Counted from the first letter of the stretch, positions 26,872 through 37,217 are shown. The stretch: 64,000 bases of DNA from Pseudomonas putida (GCF_028682455.1 NZ_JANHLD010000003.1:1116001-1180000); one strand, 5' to 3'. Notes: generated from the letters alone by a model not told the origin. A program made the numbers and translations.

Positions 26872-27663
26872 ATGGCACGTAAATACGTCAACATCCCGCA
26901 ATTCGACGCCTTGCCGGCGTCGGTGTACTTTCGCTACGACGAGTTCGGTGCCGACACCCACAGCGCCGCCCATCGTCATGCCTGGGGCCAGCTCAACTAT
27001 GCCGCCCACGGCATCATGCACCTGGAGATCGACGGGCAGCGCTTCATCTCCCCGCCGCACTATGCGGTGTGGGTGCCGCCGGACACCGAGCACAGCTGCT
27101 ACAACCCCCAGGCCATCGTCTACCGCTCGGTGTATCTGGACCGCCCGCTGTGCCAAACGCTCCCGGCGCAGCCCTGCACCCTGGTGATCAGCGAAATCCT
27201 CAAGGCGATTCTGGGCGACTTTGCCCGCCGCGACGTGAACATCCCCGAAAGCGAAGCCGACTGCCGACTGGCCCAGGTACTGGTGGATCAACTGCGCCAG
27301 GCGCCCACCCAGACATGCTTTTTGCCCTATGCCCGCAGCGCCGGCCTGCACGCTGTGCTCCAGGCCTTGCATGCCGAACCTGGCGACAATCGTCCGTTGG
27401 CCCACTGGGCCGCCAGCGTGCATGTCAGTGAGCGCACCCTGGCGCGGCAGTTCTTGCGCGAGTTGGGCATGAGCTTCGGTGAATGGCGCCTGCGCCTACG
27501 GTTCCTGCGCGCCATCGAGGCACTGGAGCAGAACCTGCCGATCCAGCAGATCGCCTTTGACCTGGGCTACAGCAGCCCATCGGCTTTTATCGCCATGTTC
27601 CAGCGCCACGCCCACTGCACGCCCGAGCAGTACCGGCGCCAGGCCCGTGCCGGCGGGATGTAG
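26872..27663 (+). CDS. AraC family transcriptional regulator with cupin N-terminus
   Basis: 263 aa from the ATG at 26872. An N-terminal cupin-like sensor contains AHRHAWGQLNYAAHG with metal- or ligand-binding His residues, and a C-terminal pair of helix-turn-helices ends SPSAFIAMFQRHAHCTPEQYR. The DNA-binding part begins near PLAHWAASVHVSERTLAR. It diverges from the EamA transporter across 98 bp. AraC regulators of this layout often control an adjacent exporter. No ribosome site is obvious, which may mean low expression. Confidence 0.88.
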   Translation: MARKYVNIPQFDALPASVYFRYDEFGADTHSAAHRHAWGQLNYAAHGIMHLEIDGQRFISPPHYAVWVPPDTEHSCYNPQAIVYRSVYLDRPLCQTLPAQPCTLVISEILKAILGDFARRDVNIPESEADCRLAQVLVDQLRQAPTQTCFLPYARSAGLHAVLQALHAEPGDNRPLAHWAASVHVSERTLARQFLRELGMSFGEWRLRLRFLRAIEALEQNLPIQQIAFDLGYSSPSAFIAMFQRHAHCTPEQYRRQARAGGM

Positions 27664-27724
27664 GAATATTTGTCTACACTCACGGCGAGGCGGCGCGACG
27701 GGCGCTGCGACGAGGAGAAACACT

Positions 27725-28006
27725 ATGAAGTGGGTGCGTGTACCGCTGCTGCTGTTGGGCGTGTTGATGTGTTCGCAGGGCTTCGCCGCCACGGCTCAAC
27801 AGGAAAAGATGAAAACCTGCAACGCCGACGCCACCGCCAAGGCACTCAAGGGCGATGAGCGCAAAGCCTTCATGAGTGACTGCCTCAAGGCCAAGCCCGC
27901 CACCCAGCAGGAAAAGATGAAAACCTGCAACGCCGACGCCACTACCAAGGCGCTCAAGGGCGATGAGCGCAAGGCGTTCATGAGTGATTGCCTGAAGAAA
28001 AAATGA
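27725..28006 (+). CDS. psiF: PsiF repeat family protein
   Basis: A 93-aa protein with a 22-residue signal peptide and two near-identical copies of the PsiF repeat (QQEKMKTCNADA to KAFMSDCLK), each with two Cys. GAGGAG precedes the ATG by 8 bp. In E. coli psiF is induced by phosphate starvation and its function is unknown. The two repeats differ by only one or two residues, suggesting recent duplication of a single unit. It follows the AraC gene on the same strand by 61 bp. Confidence 0.88.
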   Translation: MKWVRVPLLLLGVLMCSQGFAATAQQEKMKTCNADATAKALKGDERKAFMSDCLKAKPATQQEKMKTCNADATTKALKGDERKAFMSDCLKKK

Positions 28007-28118
28007 GCCGCCGAACCTGACCTGGACCAGCCGCTGCCAATGCAGCGGCCGTGGCACTATGCCTGCCCGGCGAAGGCTGGCAGACTGCGCCTTTTCCTGC
28101 AGTTGCCCTTGAGGTTGT

Positions 28119-29126
28119 ATGACCTTCACTCCGCGCCAGATCAAACTGGCCAGTTGGATCATTGTGTTCGCCGGGCTGTTGCTGGCGCTGCCGCTCAAGC
28201 TGTTGCCGAGCCTGCTGGCCGGCTTGCTGGTGTTCGAACTGGTCAACATGCTGACCCCCAAGCTGCAGCACCTGATCGCCGGGGAGCGGGCGCGTTGGCT
28301 GGCGGTGGCCTTGCTCGGCACACTGGTGGTCAGCACCCTGACCCTGGTGTTTGCCGGGGCCATCAGCTTTCTGTTGCACGAAGCCGAGAACCCAGGCGCG
28401 TCGCTGGACAAGTTCATGTTGCTGGTCGACCAGGCCCGAGGCCAGTTGCCGCCTTTCGTCGACGCCTATTTGCCGGCCAGTGCGGCCGAGTTCAAGGTGG
28501 CCATCGGCGAGTGGCTCAAGACGCACCTGGGCGAGTTGCAACTGGTAGGCAAGGGCGCGGCGCACATGTTCGTCACCCTGCTGATCGGCATGATCCTGGG
28601 GGCTATCGTCGCCCTGCAGCGAATCCCCGATATCTCCCGGCGCAAGCCTTTGGCGGCGGCGCTGTTCAATCGCCTGGCGCTGCTGGTGCAGGCGTTTCGC
28701 AACATCGTCTTCGCCCAGATCAAGATCTCCCTGCTCAACACGTTCTTTACCGGGATCTTCCTGGCGGTGGTACTGCCGATGTTCGGCGTGCACCTGCCGT
28801 TGACCAAGACCCTGATCGTGCTGACCTTCCTGCTCGGGCTGTTGCCGGTCATTGGCAACCTGATGTCGAACACCTTGATCACCATCGTCGGCCTGTCGCT
28901 GTCGATCTGGGTGGCCATGGCGGCACTGGGCTATCTGATAGTTATCCACAAGGTCGAGTACTTCCTCAACGCGCGGATTGTCGGTGGGCAGATCAGTGCC
29001 AAGTCGTGGGAACTGCTGCTGGCGATGCTGGTGTGCGAGGCGGCGTTCGGCTTGCCGGGCGTGGTGGCGGGGCCGATTTACTACGCGTACCTGAAGAGTG
29101 AGCTGAGGCAGGCTGAGCTGGTTTGA
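28119..29126 (+). CDS. AI-2E family transporter (PerM/TqsA-like)
   Basis: A 335-aa membrane protein with about seven or eight hydrophobic segments, grouped two-three at the N-terminus and the rest after residue 145. The C-terminal half (LLGLLPVIGNLMSN, then EYFLNARIVGGQI) is characteristic of the AI-2E transporter family. Members export autoinducer-2 or act as Na+/H+ antiporters, and the substrate cannot be told here. It ends 5 bp before a REP pair, which separates it from the convergent Hsp70-like gene. Confidence 0.85.
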   Translation: MTFTPRQIKLASWIIVFAGLLLALPLKLLPSLLAGLLVFELVNMLTPKLQHLIAGERARWLAVALLGTLVVSTLTLVFAGAISFLLHEAENPGASLDKFMLLVDQARGQLPPFVDAYLPASAAEFKVAIGEWLKTHLGELQLVGKGAAHMFVTLLIGMILGAIVALQRIPDISRRKPLAAALFNRLALLVQAFRNIVFAQIKISLLNTFFTGIFLAVVLPMFGVHLPLTKTLIVLTFLLGLLPVIGNLMSNTLITIVGLSLSIWVAMAALGYLIVIHKVEYFLNARIVGGQISAKSWELLLAMLVCEAAFGLPGVVAGPIYYAYLKSELRQAELV

Positions 29127-29130
29127 ACGC

Positions 29131-29180
29131 ATCGCGGGGCAAGCCCGCTCCTACAGGCAGGAGCGGGCTTGCCCCGCGAT
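29131..29180. repeat. Inverted REP pair between the AI-2E gene and yegD
   Basis: Two complete REP arms (ATCGCGGGGCAAGCCCGCTC and its complement) form a long hairpin between convergent genes and probably serve as a two-way terminator. Confidence 0.88.
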
Positions 29181-29186
29181 CAGATT

Positions 29187-30452
29187 TCAGCCGTAGCGCT
29201 TGCGCGCCTCGATCGCCAACCCGCTACCAATGCTGCCAAAGATATTGCCCTCGACGTGCCGCGCCTTGGGCAGCATGGCCGCCACGCTCTGGCGCAACGC
29301 CGGGATGCCGCTCGAACCCCCGGTGAAGAACACCGTGTCCACCTGCTCGACACTCACTCCGGCCTTGGCCAGCAGTTCGTTGACGCTGCCGCGCACGCGC
29401 TCGAGCAAGTTGTCGATGGAGGCTTCGAACAACGCGCGGGTCAGTTCCACGCTCAGGCCCGGCTCGACGCGCTTGAGGTCGACCAGGCGGCTGTCGGCAT
29501 GGGTCAGCTCGATCTTGGTCTCTTCCACTTCCATGGCCAGCCAGTGTCCGGCGCGCTGTTCGATCAGCTTGAACAGGCGGTCGATGCCATTGGTGTCCTC
29601 GATGTCATAGCGCATGCTGCCCAGGGCCAGCTGGGACTTTTGCGAGTACACCGAGTTGATGGTGTGCCATGTCGCGAGGTTCATGTGGTGGCTGGTGGGC
29701 ATGAAAGCGCCGCTTTTCATCCGGCTGCCATAGCCGAACATCGGCATCACGCCCTGCAGGCTCAGCTGCTTGTCGAAGTCGGTACCGCCGATGTGCACAC
29801 CACCGGTGGCGAGGATGTCCTCATGGCGGTCGTCGAGCATGTGCCGCTCGGGCGCCAGGCGCACCAGGGAGAAGTCCGAGGTACCCCCGCCGATGTCGAC
29901 GATCAGCACCAGTTCCTCGCCCTGGATGTTCGACTCGTAGTCGAAGGCGGCGGCAATGGGCTCGTACTGGAAGGAGACTTCCTTGAAACCGATCTTCTTC
30001 GCCACGTCTGCCAGGGTGTCTTCGGCTTCCTGGTCGGCAGCCTGGTCGTCATCGACAAAGTGCACCGGGCGACCCAGCACCACTTCATCGAACGCTCGGC
30101 CGGCGTTGGCTTCGGCGCGCTTTTTCAGTTCGCCGATAAACATGCCCAGCAGGTCCTTGAACGGCAGGGCGGTGCCCAGCACGCTGGTGTCGTGCTTGAT
30201 CAGCTTGGAGCCCAGCAGGCTCTTGAGCGAGCGCATCAGCCGGCCTTCATAGCCTTCCAGGTATTCGTGCAGGGCGAGGCGGCCATACACCGGGCGGCGC
30301 TCCTCGATGTTGAAGAACACCACCGACGGCAGGGTGATCTTGCCGTCTTCCAGGGCGATCAACGACTCGACGCCAGGGCGATGCCAGCCGACGGTGGAGT
30401 TGGAGGTGCCGAAGTCGATGCCGCAGGCACGGGCCGGGGATGCGTCACTCAT
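29187..30452 (-). CDS. yegD: Hsp70-like chaperone, YegD family
   Basis: A 421-aa actin-fold ATPase related to DnaK. The N-terminal phosphate loop is GIDFGTSNSTVG, the second ATP motif is VDIGGGTSDFSL, and a GGSSGIPALR adenosine motif lies near 360. The C-terminal substrate-binding beta domain and lid of DnaK are missing, as in E. coli YegD (about 450 aa). The client is unknown. It diverges from cbpA-cbpM across 162 bp, which puts Hsp70- and Hsp40-type proteins side by side. Confidence 0.85.
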   Translation of the reverse strand: MSDASPARACGIDFGTSNSTVGWHRPGVESLIALEDGKITLPSVVFFNIEERRPVYGRLALHEYLEGYEGRLMRSLKSLLGSKLIKHDTSVLGTALPFKDLLGMFIGELKKRAEANAGRAFDEVVLGRPVHFVDDDQAADQEAEDTLADVAKKIGFKEVSFQYEPIAAAFDYESNIQGEELVLIVDIGGGTSDFSLVRLAPERHMLDDRHEDILATGGVHIGGTDFDKQLSLQGVMPMFGYGSRMKSGAFMPTSHHMNLATWHTINSVYSQKSQLALGSMRYDIEDTNGIDRLFKLIEQRAGHWLAMEVEETKIELTHADSRLVDLKRVEPGLSVELTRALFEASIDNLLERVRGSVNELLAKAGVSVEQVDTVFFTGGSSGIPALRQSVAAMLPKARHVEGNIFGSIGSGLAIEARKRYG

Positions 30453-30614
30453 GGGATGTACTGTCCGGGGGAAAAACGGCCGCGCAGTTTATGCCAGCTG
30501 TCAGCAGAATCAAGACCGATTATCTGCTTTGCATCAAACCCACGGATGCCTTGTAAAGGCTATGCTTGACCCCCATCTACAGCAGCATCAAATTTACCGA
30601 TGGTGGTTCCTTAG

Positions 30615-31559
30615 ATGGACTTCAAAGACTACTACAAGATACTTGGCGTAGAGCCCACGGCGGATGACAAGGCGATCAAGACCGCCTACCGCAAGCTTGC
30701 GCGCAAGTATCACCCCGACGTCAGCAAAGAGCGTGACGCCGAAGAAAAATTCAAGGAGGCCAACGAGGCCTACGAGGCCTTGAGCAGCCCGGAAAAACGC
30801 GCCGAGTACGACGAACTGCGCAAATACGGCCAGCACGGCCGGCCCTTCCAGGGCCCACCGGGCTGGGAAAGCCGTAGCAGTGGCGGTTTCGAGGGCGGTG
30901 ACTTTTCCGACTTCTTCAGCTCGATCTTTGGCGCGCGCGGCGAGGGCAATCCCTTTGGCCGCGGCCAGCAACGCAGCACCGGTCGGCGAGGACAGGACGT
31001 GGAAATGGAACTGGCGATTTTCCTTGAGGAAACCCTGTCCACCGAGTCTAAGCAGATCAGCTTCCAGGTGCCGCAGTACAACGGCAGTGGCCAGCGTACC
31101 GGCTACACCACCAAGACCCTGAACGTGAAGATTCCGGCCGGTGTCACTGACGGCGAGAAGATCCGCCTCAAGGGGCAGGGTGCACCGGGTATTGGCGGCG
31201 GCGCTAACGGCGACCTGTTCCTGACCATTCGCATGGCACCGCACCCGCTGTTCGATGTCGAAGGTCATGACCTGATCATCACCGTACCCCTGGCGCCGTG
31301 GGAAGCGGCCCTGGGTACCAAGGTGGCGGTACCGACCCTCACCGGCAAGATCAACCTGACCATTCGCCCGGACAGCCAGAGCGGTCAACGCCTGCGGGTC
31401 AAGGGCATGGGCCTGGCCAACAAGCAGGGCCAGCGTGGTGACCTGTATGCGCAGCTGAAGGTGGTCATGCCGAGCCAGAGCGACGACGCGACGCGCGAGT
31501 TGTGGAGCAAGCTGGCGGAAAAGGCGGCGTTCAATCCGAGGACACAATGGAGTAGCTGA
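30615..31559 (+). CDS. cbpA: Curved DNA-binding protein, DnaJ-type co-chaperone CbpA
   Basis: The protein has 314 aa. An N-terminal J domain (about 1-66) has the HPD motif in KYHPDVSKER, followed by a Gly/Phe-rich linker (about 70-125) and the two-part DnaJ C-terminal peptide-binding domain. The zinc-finger domain of DnaJ is absent, as in CbpA. It is a nucleoid-associated co-chaperone of DnaK that binds curved DNA in stationary phase. cbpM starts 2 bp after the stop, so the pair is translated together. Confidence 0.95.
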   Translation: MDFKDYYKILGVEPTADDKAIKTAYRKLARKYHPDVSKERDAEEKFKEANEAYEALSSPEKRAEYDELRKYGQHGRPFQGPPGWESRSSGGFEGGDFSDFFSSIFGARGEGNPFGRGQQRSTGRRGQDVEMELAIFLEETLSTESKQISFQVPQYNGSGQRTGYTTKTLNVKIPAGVTDGEKIRLKGQGAPGIGGGANGDLFLTIRMAPHPLFDVEGHDLIITVPLAPWEAALGTKVAVPTLTGKINLTIRPDSQSGQRLRVKGMGLANKQGQRGDLYAQLKVVMPSQSDDATRELWSKLAEKAAFNPRTQWSS

Positions 31560-31561
31560 TC

Positions 31562-31867
31562 ATGAACAGTACCCTGGTCGTTCAACTGGACATGCAGACC
31601 CTTTGCCGGGAAGCCGATCTACCGGCGGCCTACGTGATCGAAATCGTCGAACACGGCATTGTCGAACCTTCTGGCCGAACGCCGGATGAGTGGCTGTTTG
31701 ACGATCAGGCCGCGGTGCTGGCCAAGCGTGCCGCCAGGCTGCAGCGTGAACTTGAGCTGGAGTGGGAAGGAGTGGCGCTGGCGCTGGAGCTGCTGGAGGA
31801 AGTGCAGCAACTGCGTAGCGAGAACTCCATGCTCAAGCAGCGCCTGGGAAGGTTCTTGCAGGGTTGA
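31562..31867 (+). CDS. cbpM: Chaperone modulator CbpM
   Basis: A 101-aa protein of the MerR-like CbpM family. It starts MNSTLVVQLDMQTLCRE, contains IVEHGIVEP and ends in an amphipathic helix (LRSENSMLKQRLGRFLQ). CbpM binds the J domain of CbpA and blocks both its DNA binding and its co-chaperone activity. Immediate coupling to cbpA supports the call. Confidence 0.92.
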   Translation: MNSTLVVQLDMQTLCREADLPAAYVIEIVEHGIVEPSGRTPDEWLFDDQAAVLAKRAARLQRELELEWEGVALALELLEEVQQLRSENSMLKQRLGRFLQG

Positions 31868-31884
31868 GGTTGATCAGCCTGCTC

Positions 31885-31910
31885 GGTGGGAGCGGGCTTG
31901 TCCCGCGGTG
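31885..31910. repeat. Single REP arm after cbpM
   Basis: GGTGGGAGCGGGCTTGTCCCGCGG is one REP copy with a self-complementary core (GCGGG/CCCGC), between convergent genes. Confidence 0.65.
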
Positions 31911-32432
31911 CTAAATCACCTTGAAATACAAGGCCGTCGCCCGATACAGGCCATCCGGCCCACAGGCATACTGCGGAATCTCCCCGGCCTTGCTGTAGCC
32001 CTGCGACCGATAAAACCCCTCGGCCCCTGACCCCGCCTCGGTATCCAGGTACAACAACCCCCGCCGCTGCTGGCGCGCCGCAAGCTCCAGGGCCTGCATC
32101 AATTGCTGTCCCAGCCCGTCCCGGCGCGCCTCGCTATGCACCAGCAGCTTCTGCACCTCGGCCCGGTTCAAGCCATTGGGCTTCTTGCACAACCCCAGTT
32201 GCACGCTGCCCAGCACTTCCTTGTCCTTGCTCACCACCCACAGCATCAATTCGCCACTGGCTACGCGCTGCTTGACCTCGTCGAAGTAGCTGTTGGCCTG
32301 CTGCGCATCGATATCTTCCACAAAGCCGACCGAAGCACCATGGCGCACGGCATCGATCAACAGGGCGACCAGGCCGTCGCGGTAGTGGGCAAAGCTTTCG
32401 TGGGTCACGCGGTTGAGCTGCGCAGCATTCAT
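31911..32432 (-). CDS. GNAT family N-acetyltransferase
   Basis: A 173-aa GCN5-type acetyltransferase. The acetyl-CoA loop lies in VHSEARRDGLGQQLM (R/Q-x-x-G-x-G/A), and a final strand contains YLDTEAGSGAEGFYRSQGY. The acceptor substrate is unknown. It starts 6 bp downstream of a second acetyltransferase on the same strand, so the two form a small operon. Confidence 0.85.
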   Translation of the reverse strand: MNAAQLNRVTHESFAHYRDGLVALLIDAVRHGASVGFVEDIDAQQANSYFDEVKQRVASGELMLWVVSKDKEVLGSVQLGLCKKPNGLNRAEVQKLLVHSEARRDGLGQQLMQALELAARQQRRGLLYLDTEAGSGAEGFYRSQGYSKAGEIPQYACGPDGLYRATALYFKVI

Positions 32433-32438
32433 CGGGCT

Positions 32439-32966
32439 TCACTCCATCGGGCGTGGGGGCATACCGGGGTCGAGGACCAACTGCATGAAGGTCAGGTCCA
32501 GCCAGCGACCGAATTTCACGCCGACCTGGGGCATCTGGCCATTGAGGGTGAAGCCCAGGCGTTCGTGCAGGCGGATCGAGGCGGCGTTGCCGCTCTCGAT
32601 GGCGGCGACCATGACATGCTTGTCGCAGGCACGGGCGCGCTCGATCAGGGCCTGCATCAGCATAGGCCCCAGGCCGTTGCCGCGCTGGTCGCTGCGGATG
32701 TACACCGAGTGCTCGACGGTATGGCGAAAGCCTTCAAACGGCCGCCAGTCGCCGAAGGAGGCATAGCCCAGCACCTCACCGCCATCGTTCACCGCCACCA
32801 GGATCGGATAGCGCTGGGCCTGGCGGGCGTCGAACCAGGCCTGGCGGTTGGCCAGGTCCACGGGTTGTTCATTCCAGATCGCCGTGGTGTTGAGCACGGC
32901 ATCGTTGTAAATGTCGCGAATGCCCGGCAGGTCGGCAGTAACGGCATCACGCAGCAGGTAGGTCAT
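32439..32966 (-). CDS. mddA: GNAT acetyltransferase of the MddA/phosphinothricin type
   Basis: A 175-aa acetyltransferase with the CoA loop DQRGNGLGPMLM and the ESGNAASIRLHERLGF region. From memory it closely matches P. aeruginosa PA4866, which acetylates methionine sulfoximine and sulfone and phosphinothricin, and which also lies beside the urea transporter genes. It detoxifies glutamine synthetase inhibitors, a role that fits its nitrogen-metabolism neighbours. It is 36 bp downstream of urtE, so it may be part of the urt transcript. Confidence 0.88.
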   Translation of the reverse strand: MTYLLRDAVTADLPGIRDIYNDAVLNTTAIWNEQPVDLANRQAWFDARQAQRYPILVAVNDGGEVLGYASFGDWRPFEGFRHTVEHSVYIRSDQRGNGLGPMLMQALIERARACDKHVMVAAIESGNAASIRLHERLGFTLNGQMPQVGVKFGRWLDLTFMQLVLDPGMPPRPME

Positions 32967-33002
32967 GGCAGCTTCTCGAACAGGTACGCAGTGGCGCTCA
33001 GG

Positions 33003-33701
33003 TTAAATGGTTACCAGGCCGCGCACACCGTCGGCCTCCATATTTTCGCCGCGTCCGGCCTGCACGATCTCGCCCCGGGACATCACCAGGTACTGGTCGG
33101 CCAGCTCGGCGGCAAAGTCATAGAACTGCTCCACCAGCAGGATCGCCATGTCGCCGCGGGCGGCCAGCTTGGTAATCACGGCGCCGATTTCCTTGATCAC
33201 CGACGGCTGGATGCCCTCGGTCGGCTCATCGAGGATCAGCAGGCGTGGCTGGCTTGCCAGGGCGCGGCCGATGGCCAGCTGCTGTTGCTGGCCGCCCGAC
33301 AGGTCGCCACCGCGACGCTGCTTCATTTGCAGCAGCACCGGGAAGAGCTCGTAGATGAACGGCGGCACGCACTTGGCCTGGCTGGCGCTGAAGCGGGAAA
33401 GGCCCATTAGCAGGTTTTCCTCGACGCTCAGGCGCGGGAAAATTTCCCGGCCCTGAGGCACGTAGGCGATCCCGGCCTGTACCCGTTGGTGCGGCTTGAG
33501 CGCGGTGATCGGCTGGCCTTCCCAGTGCACGCTGCCCTCGCGGGTGGGCAGCAGGCCCATCAGGCAGCGCAGCAGGGTGGTCTTGCCCACGCCGTTGCGG
33601 CCGAGCAGGCAGGTGACTTCGCCGACCTTGGCCTCGAAGGATAGGCCCCGCAGGATGTGGCTGCCGCCGTAGTACTGGTGCAGGGAGTCGATTTTCAGCA
33701 T
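33003..33701 (-). CDS. urtE: Urea ABC transporter ATPase UrtE
   Basis: A 232-aa ATPase starting at the ATG at 33701 (AAGGACA before it). It has Walker A GRNGVGKT, signature LSGGQQQQLAIGRAL, Walker B LILDEPTEGIQP and H-loop LVEQFYDFA. With UrtD it powers urea uptake. TEGIQPSVIKEI is typical of UrtE rather than LivF. It is the last of the five urt genes and starts 34 bp after urtD. Confidence 0.95.
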   Translation of the reverse strand: MLKIDSLHQYYGGSHILRGLSFEAKVGEVTCLLGRNGVGKTTLLRCLMGLLPTREGSVHWEGQPITALKPHQRVQAGIAYVPQGREIFPRLSVEENLLMGLSRFSASQAKCVPPFIYELFPVLLQMKQRRGGDLSGGQQQQLAIGRALASQPRLLILDEPTEGIQPSVIKEIGAVITKLAARGDMAILLVEQFYDFAAELADQYLVMSRGEIVQAGRGENMEADGVRGLVTI

Positions 33702-33735
33702 GTTGTTGTCCTTTTGCCCCGCGATGCTTCTGAAG

Positions 33736-34592
<857 letters not shown>

Positions 34593-34596
<4 letters not shown>

Positions 34597-35672
34597 TGTT
34601 CGCCCCTTTTTTTCAACAGGCCGACCACGCCCTTGGGCAGGTACAGGGTAACCAGGATGAACAGCGCCCCCAGGCAGAACAGCCAGTATTCGGGGAAGGC
34701 CACGGTGAACCAGCTCTTCATGCCATTGACCAGGCCTGCGCCGAGCAGCGGACCGATCAGGGTGCCGCGTCCACCCAGGGCGACCCACACCGCGGCCTCG
34801 ATGGAGTTGGTCGGCGACATTTCGCTGGGGTTGATGATGCCCACCTGTGGCACATACAACGCCCCTGCCAGGCCGCACAGCACGGCGCTGAGCACCCAGA
34901 CGAACAGCTTGAAGCCGCGTGGGTCGTAGCCGCAGAACATCAGGCGGTTCTCGGCATCGCGCAGGGCGGTCAGCACCCGGCCGAACTTGCTGCGGGCCAG
35001 GCGCCAGCCCAGGTACAGGCTTGCCACCAGCAATGCCACGGTGAGCAGGAACAACACGGCGCGGGTACTCTGCGCGGTGATCTCGAAACCCAGGATGCTG
35101 CGAAAGTTGGTGAAGCCGTTGTTGCCGCCAAAGCCGGTTTCATTGCGAAAGAACAGCAGCATGCCGGCGAAGGTCAGGGCCTGGGTCATGATCGAGAAGT
35201 ACACGCCCTTGATCCGCGAGCGGAAGGCAAAAAAACCGAACACCAGCGCCAGCAGGCCCGGCGCCAGCACCACCAGGCACAGGGCCCAGGCAAAATGCTG
35301 GGTGCCGGCCCAGTACCAGGGCAGCTCGCTCCACGACAGGAATGTCATGAATGCAGGCAAGCCGTCGCCAGCCGCTTCACGCATCAGGTACATGCCCATG
35401 GCATAGCCGCCGAGCGCGAAGAACAGGCCATGCCCCAGCGATAGCAGCCCGGCATAGCCCCACACCAGGTCCAGGGCCAGGGCGACGATGGCGTAGCAGA
35501 GGATCTTGCCGACCAGGGTCAGGGTGTAGGCCGAGACATGCAGGCTGTGCCCGTCGGGCAGCAGCGACAGCAGTGGCAGGGCCAGCAGCACCAGCAGCGC
35601 CACCGCGCCGACGGCCAGCGTCCAGCGCGGGCCGACCTTGCGGGTGGCGGTAACAAGCAGAGGCTGGTTCAT
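34593..35672 (-). CDS. urtC: Urea ABC transporter permease UrtC
   Basis: A 359-aa inner-membrane permease of the LivM type with about nine membrane segments. Characteristic segments are ALDLVWGYAGLLSLGHGLFF and the coupling loop GRVLTALRDAENRLMFCGY. It starts at the ATG that overlaps the urtB stop by one base and ends overlapping urtD, so urtB, C and D are translationally coupled. Confidence 0.95.
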
Positions 35673-37171
35673 CAGTCGATTACCCGTCCCTTGAGCGCGA
35701 AGAGGCCTTGCGGACGTTTCTGGATGAACAGAATGATCAGCGCAAGGATGAGGATCTTGCCGAGCACCGCACCGATCTGCGGCTCCAGCAGTTTGTTGGC
35801 GATACCCAGGCCGAAGGCTGCCCAGAGGCTTCCTGCGAGCTGCCCGACACCGCCGAGCACCACTACCAGGAACGAGTCGATGATGTAGCTCTGGCCAAGG
35901 TCCGGGCCGACGTTGCCGATCTGGCTCAGGGCCACGCCCCCCAGGCCGGCGATGCCCGACCCCAGGCCAAAGGCGAGCATGTCCACGCGACCGGTGGGCA
36001 CGCCGCAGCAGGCGGCCATGTTGCGGTTCTGGGTGACGGCGCGCACGTTCAGGCCCAGGCGGGTGCGGTTGAGCAGCAGCCAGGTGAGCAGAACCACGAA
36101 CAGGGCAAAGGCGATGATGACGATCCGGCTGTAGGGCAGCACCAGGTTGGGCAGCACCTGGATGCCGCCGGAGAGCCAGGCCGGGTTGGCTACTTCGACG
36201 TTCTGGGCACCGAACAGCAGGCGGATGGCCTGGATCAGGATCAGGCTGATGCCCCAGGTGGCCAGCAGGGTTTCCAGGGGGCGGCCATACAAGTGGCGGA
36301 TCACCGTGCGCTCCAGCAGCATGCCGACCCCGGCGCTGACCGCGAAGGCCACCGGTAGAGCAACCAGGGGATAGAGCTCGATGGCCCCGGGCGCGTAGCG
36401 CTGCATGAGAATCTGCACCACGTAGGTGGCATAGGCACCGAGCATCAGCATCTCGCCATGGGCCATGTTGATGACCCCCAGCAGGCCGAAGGTGATCGCC
36501 AGCCCCAGGGCGGCGAGCAGCAGGATCGAGCCCAGGGACAGGCCGCTGAAGGCCTGGCCGAGCAACTCGCCGATCAGCAGCTTGCGCTTGACCTGTGCCA
36601 GGCTGGTCTGGGCGGCGGTGCGGACGTTGGCGTTGGCTTCCACCCCGGGTTCGAGCAGGGCCTGGAGGCGGGTGCGGGCCATGGGGTCGCCGGTTTCACC
36701 CAAAAGCCGCACCGCCGCCAGGCGTACAGCAGGATCTTCTGCAACCAGCTGCAGGTTGGCCAGGGCCAGGCCCAGGGCTGCATGCACGGCAGCGTCGGGT
36801 TCGGAGGCGTAGCGCCGGTCGAGGAAGGCGACCTGTGCCGGTTGCGCGCTTTTCTGCAGTTGCTGGGCGGCTGCCAGGCGCACCTGGGCGTCGTTGCTGA
36901 GCAGTTGATGGCTGGCCAGGGCGTTGTCCACCAGGCCGCGCAGGCGGTTGTTCAGGCGCAGCTTGCGGGTGTCGCCGGGGGCGATGCGGCCTTGCTGCAG
37001 GGCGCCCAGCAGTTCGAGACGGGCCGGGTCGGGTTGCGCCGCCCAGTCCTGGAGCAGGCGCGCCTGCTCGTTGGCCTTGGCGGCGATGAAGTAGTCGGCG
37101 TCGCTTGCCAGTGCGCTCAGGGGCAGCAGCAAAAGCAGGCCGAGGAGGAGGCGGTGGAGAGCCTTGGGCAT
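35672..37171 (-). CDS. urtB: Urea ABC transporter permease UrtB with long periplasmic N-terminal domain
   Basis: About 499 aa from the ATG at 37171. A signal-like segment (LLLGLLLLLPLSALAS) is followed by about 170 residues of helical, HEAT-like repeats rich in Ala, Leu and Gln. The LivH-type permease core with about eight membrane segments follows. The core motif GLLGVINMAHGEMLMLGAY is intact. The N-terminal domain would be periplasmic and may contact UrtA. A REP pair separates it from urtA. An upstream in-frame ATG at 37219 would start inside that REP and is less likely. Confidence 0.92.
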   Translation of the reverse strand: MPKALHRLLLGLLLLLPLSALASDADYFIAAKANEQARLLQDWAAQPDPARLELLGALQQGRIAPGDTRKLRLNNRLRGLVDNALASHQLLSNDAQVRLAAAQQLQKSAQPAQVAFLDRRYASEPDAAVHAALGLALANLQLVAEDPAVRLAAVRLLGETGDPMARTRLQALLEPGVEANANVRTAAQTSLAQVKRKLLIGELLGQAFSGLSLGSILLLAALGLAITFGLLGVINMAHGEMLMLGAYATYVVQILMQRYAPGAIELYPLVALPVAFAVSAGVGMLLERTVIRHLYGRPLETLLATWGISLILIQAIRLLFGAQNVEVANPAWLSGGIQVLPNLVLPYSRIVIIAFALFVVLLTWLLLNRTRLGLNVRAVTQNRNMAACCGVPTGRVDMLAFGLGSGIAGLGGVALSQIGNVGPDLGQSYIIDSFLVVVLGGVGQLAGSLWAAFGLGIANKLLEPQIGAVLGKILILALIILFIQKRPQGLFALKGRVID

Positions 37172-37217
37172 AGCGGGATCCGTCGCGGTTGGGGAGTGTG
37201 TCGTTGGCAAGGGCGTC

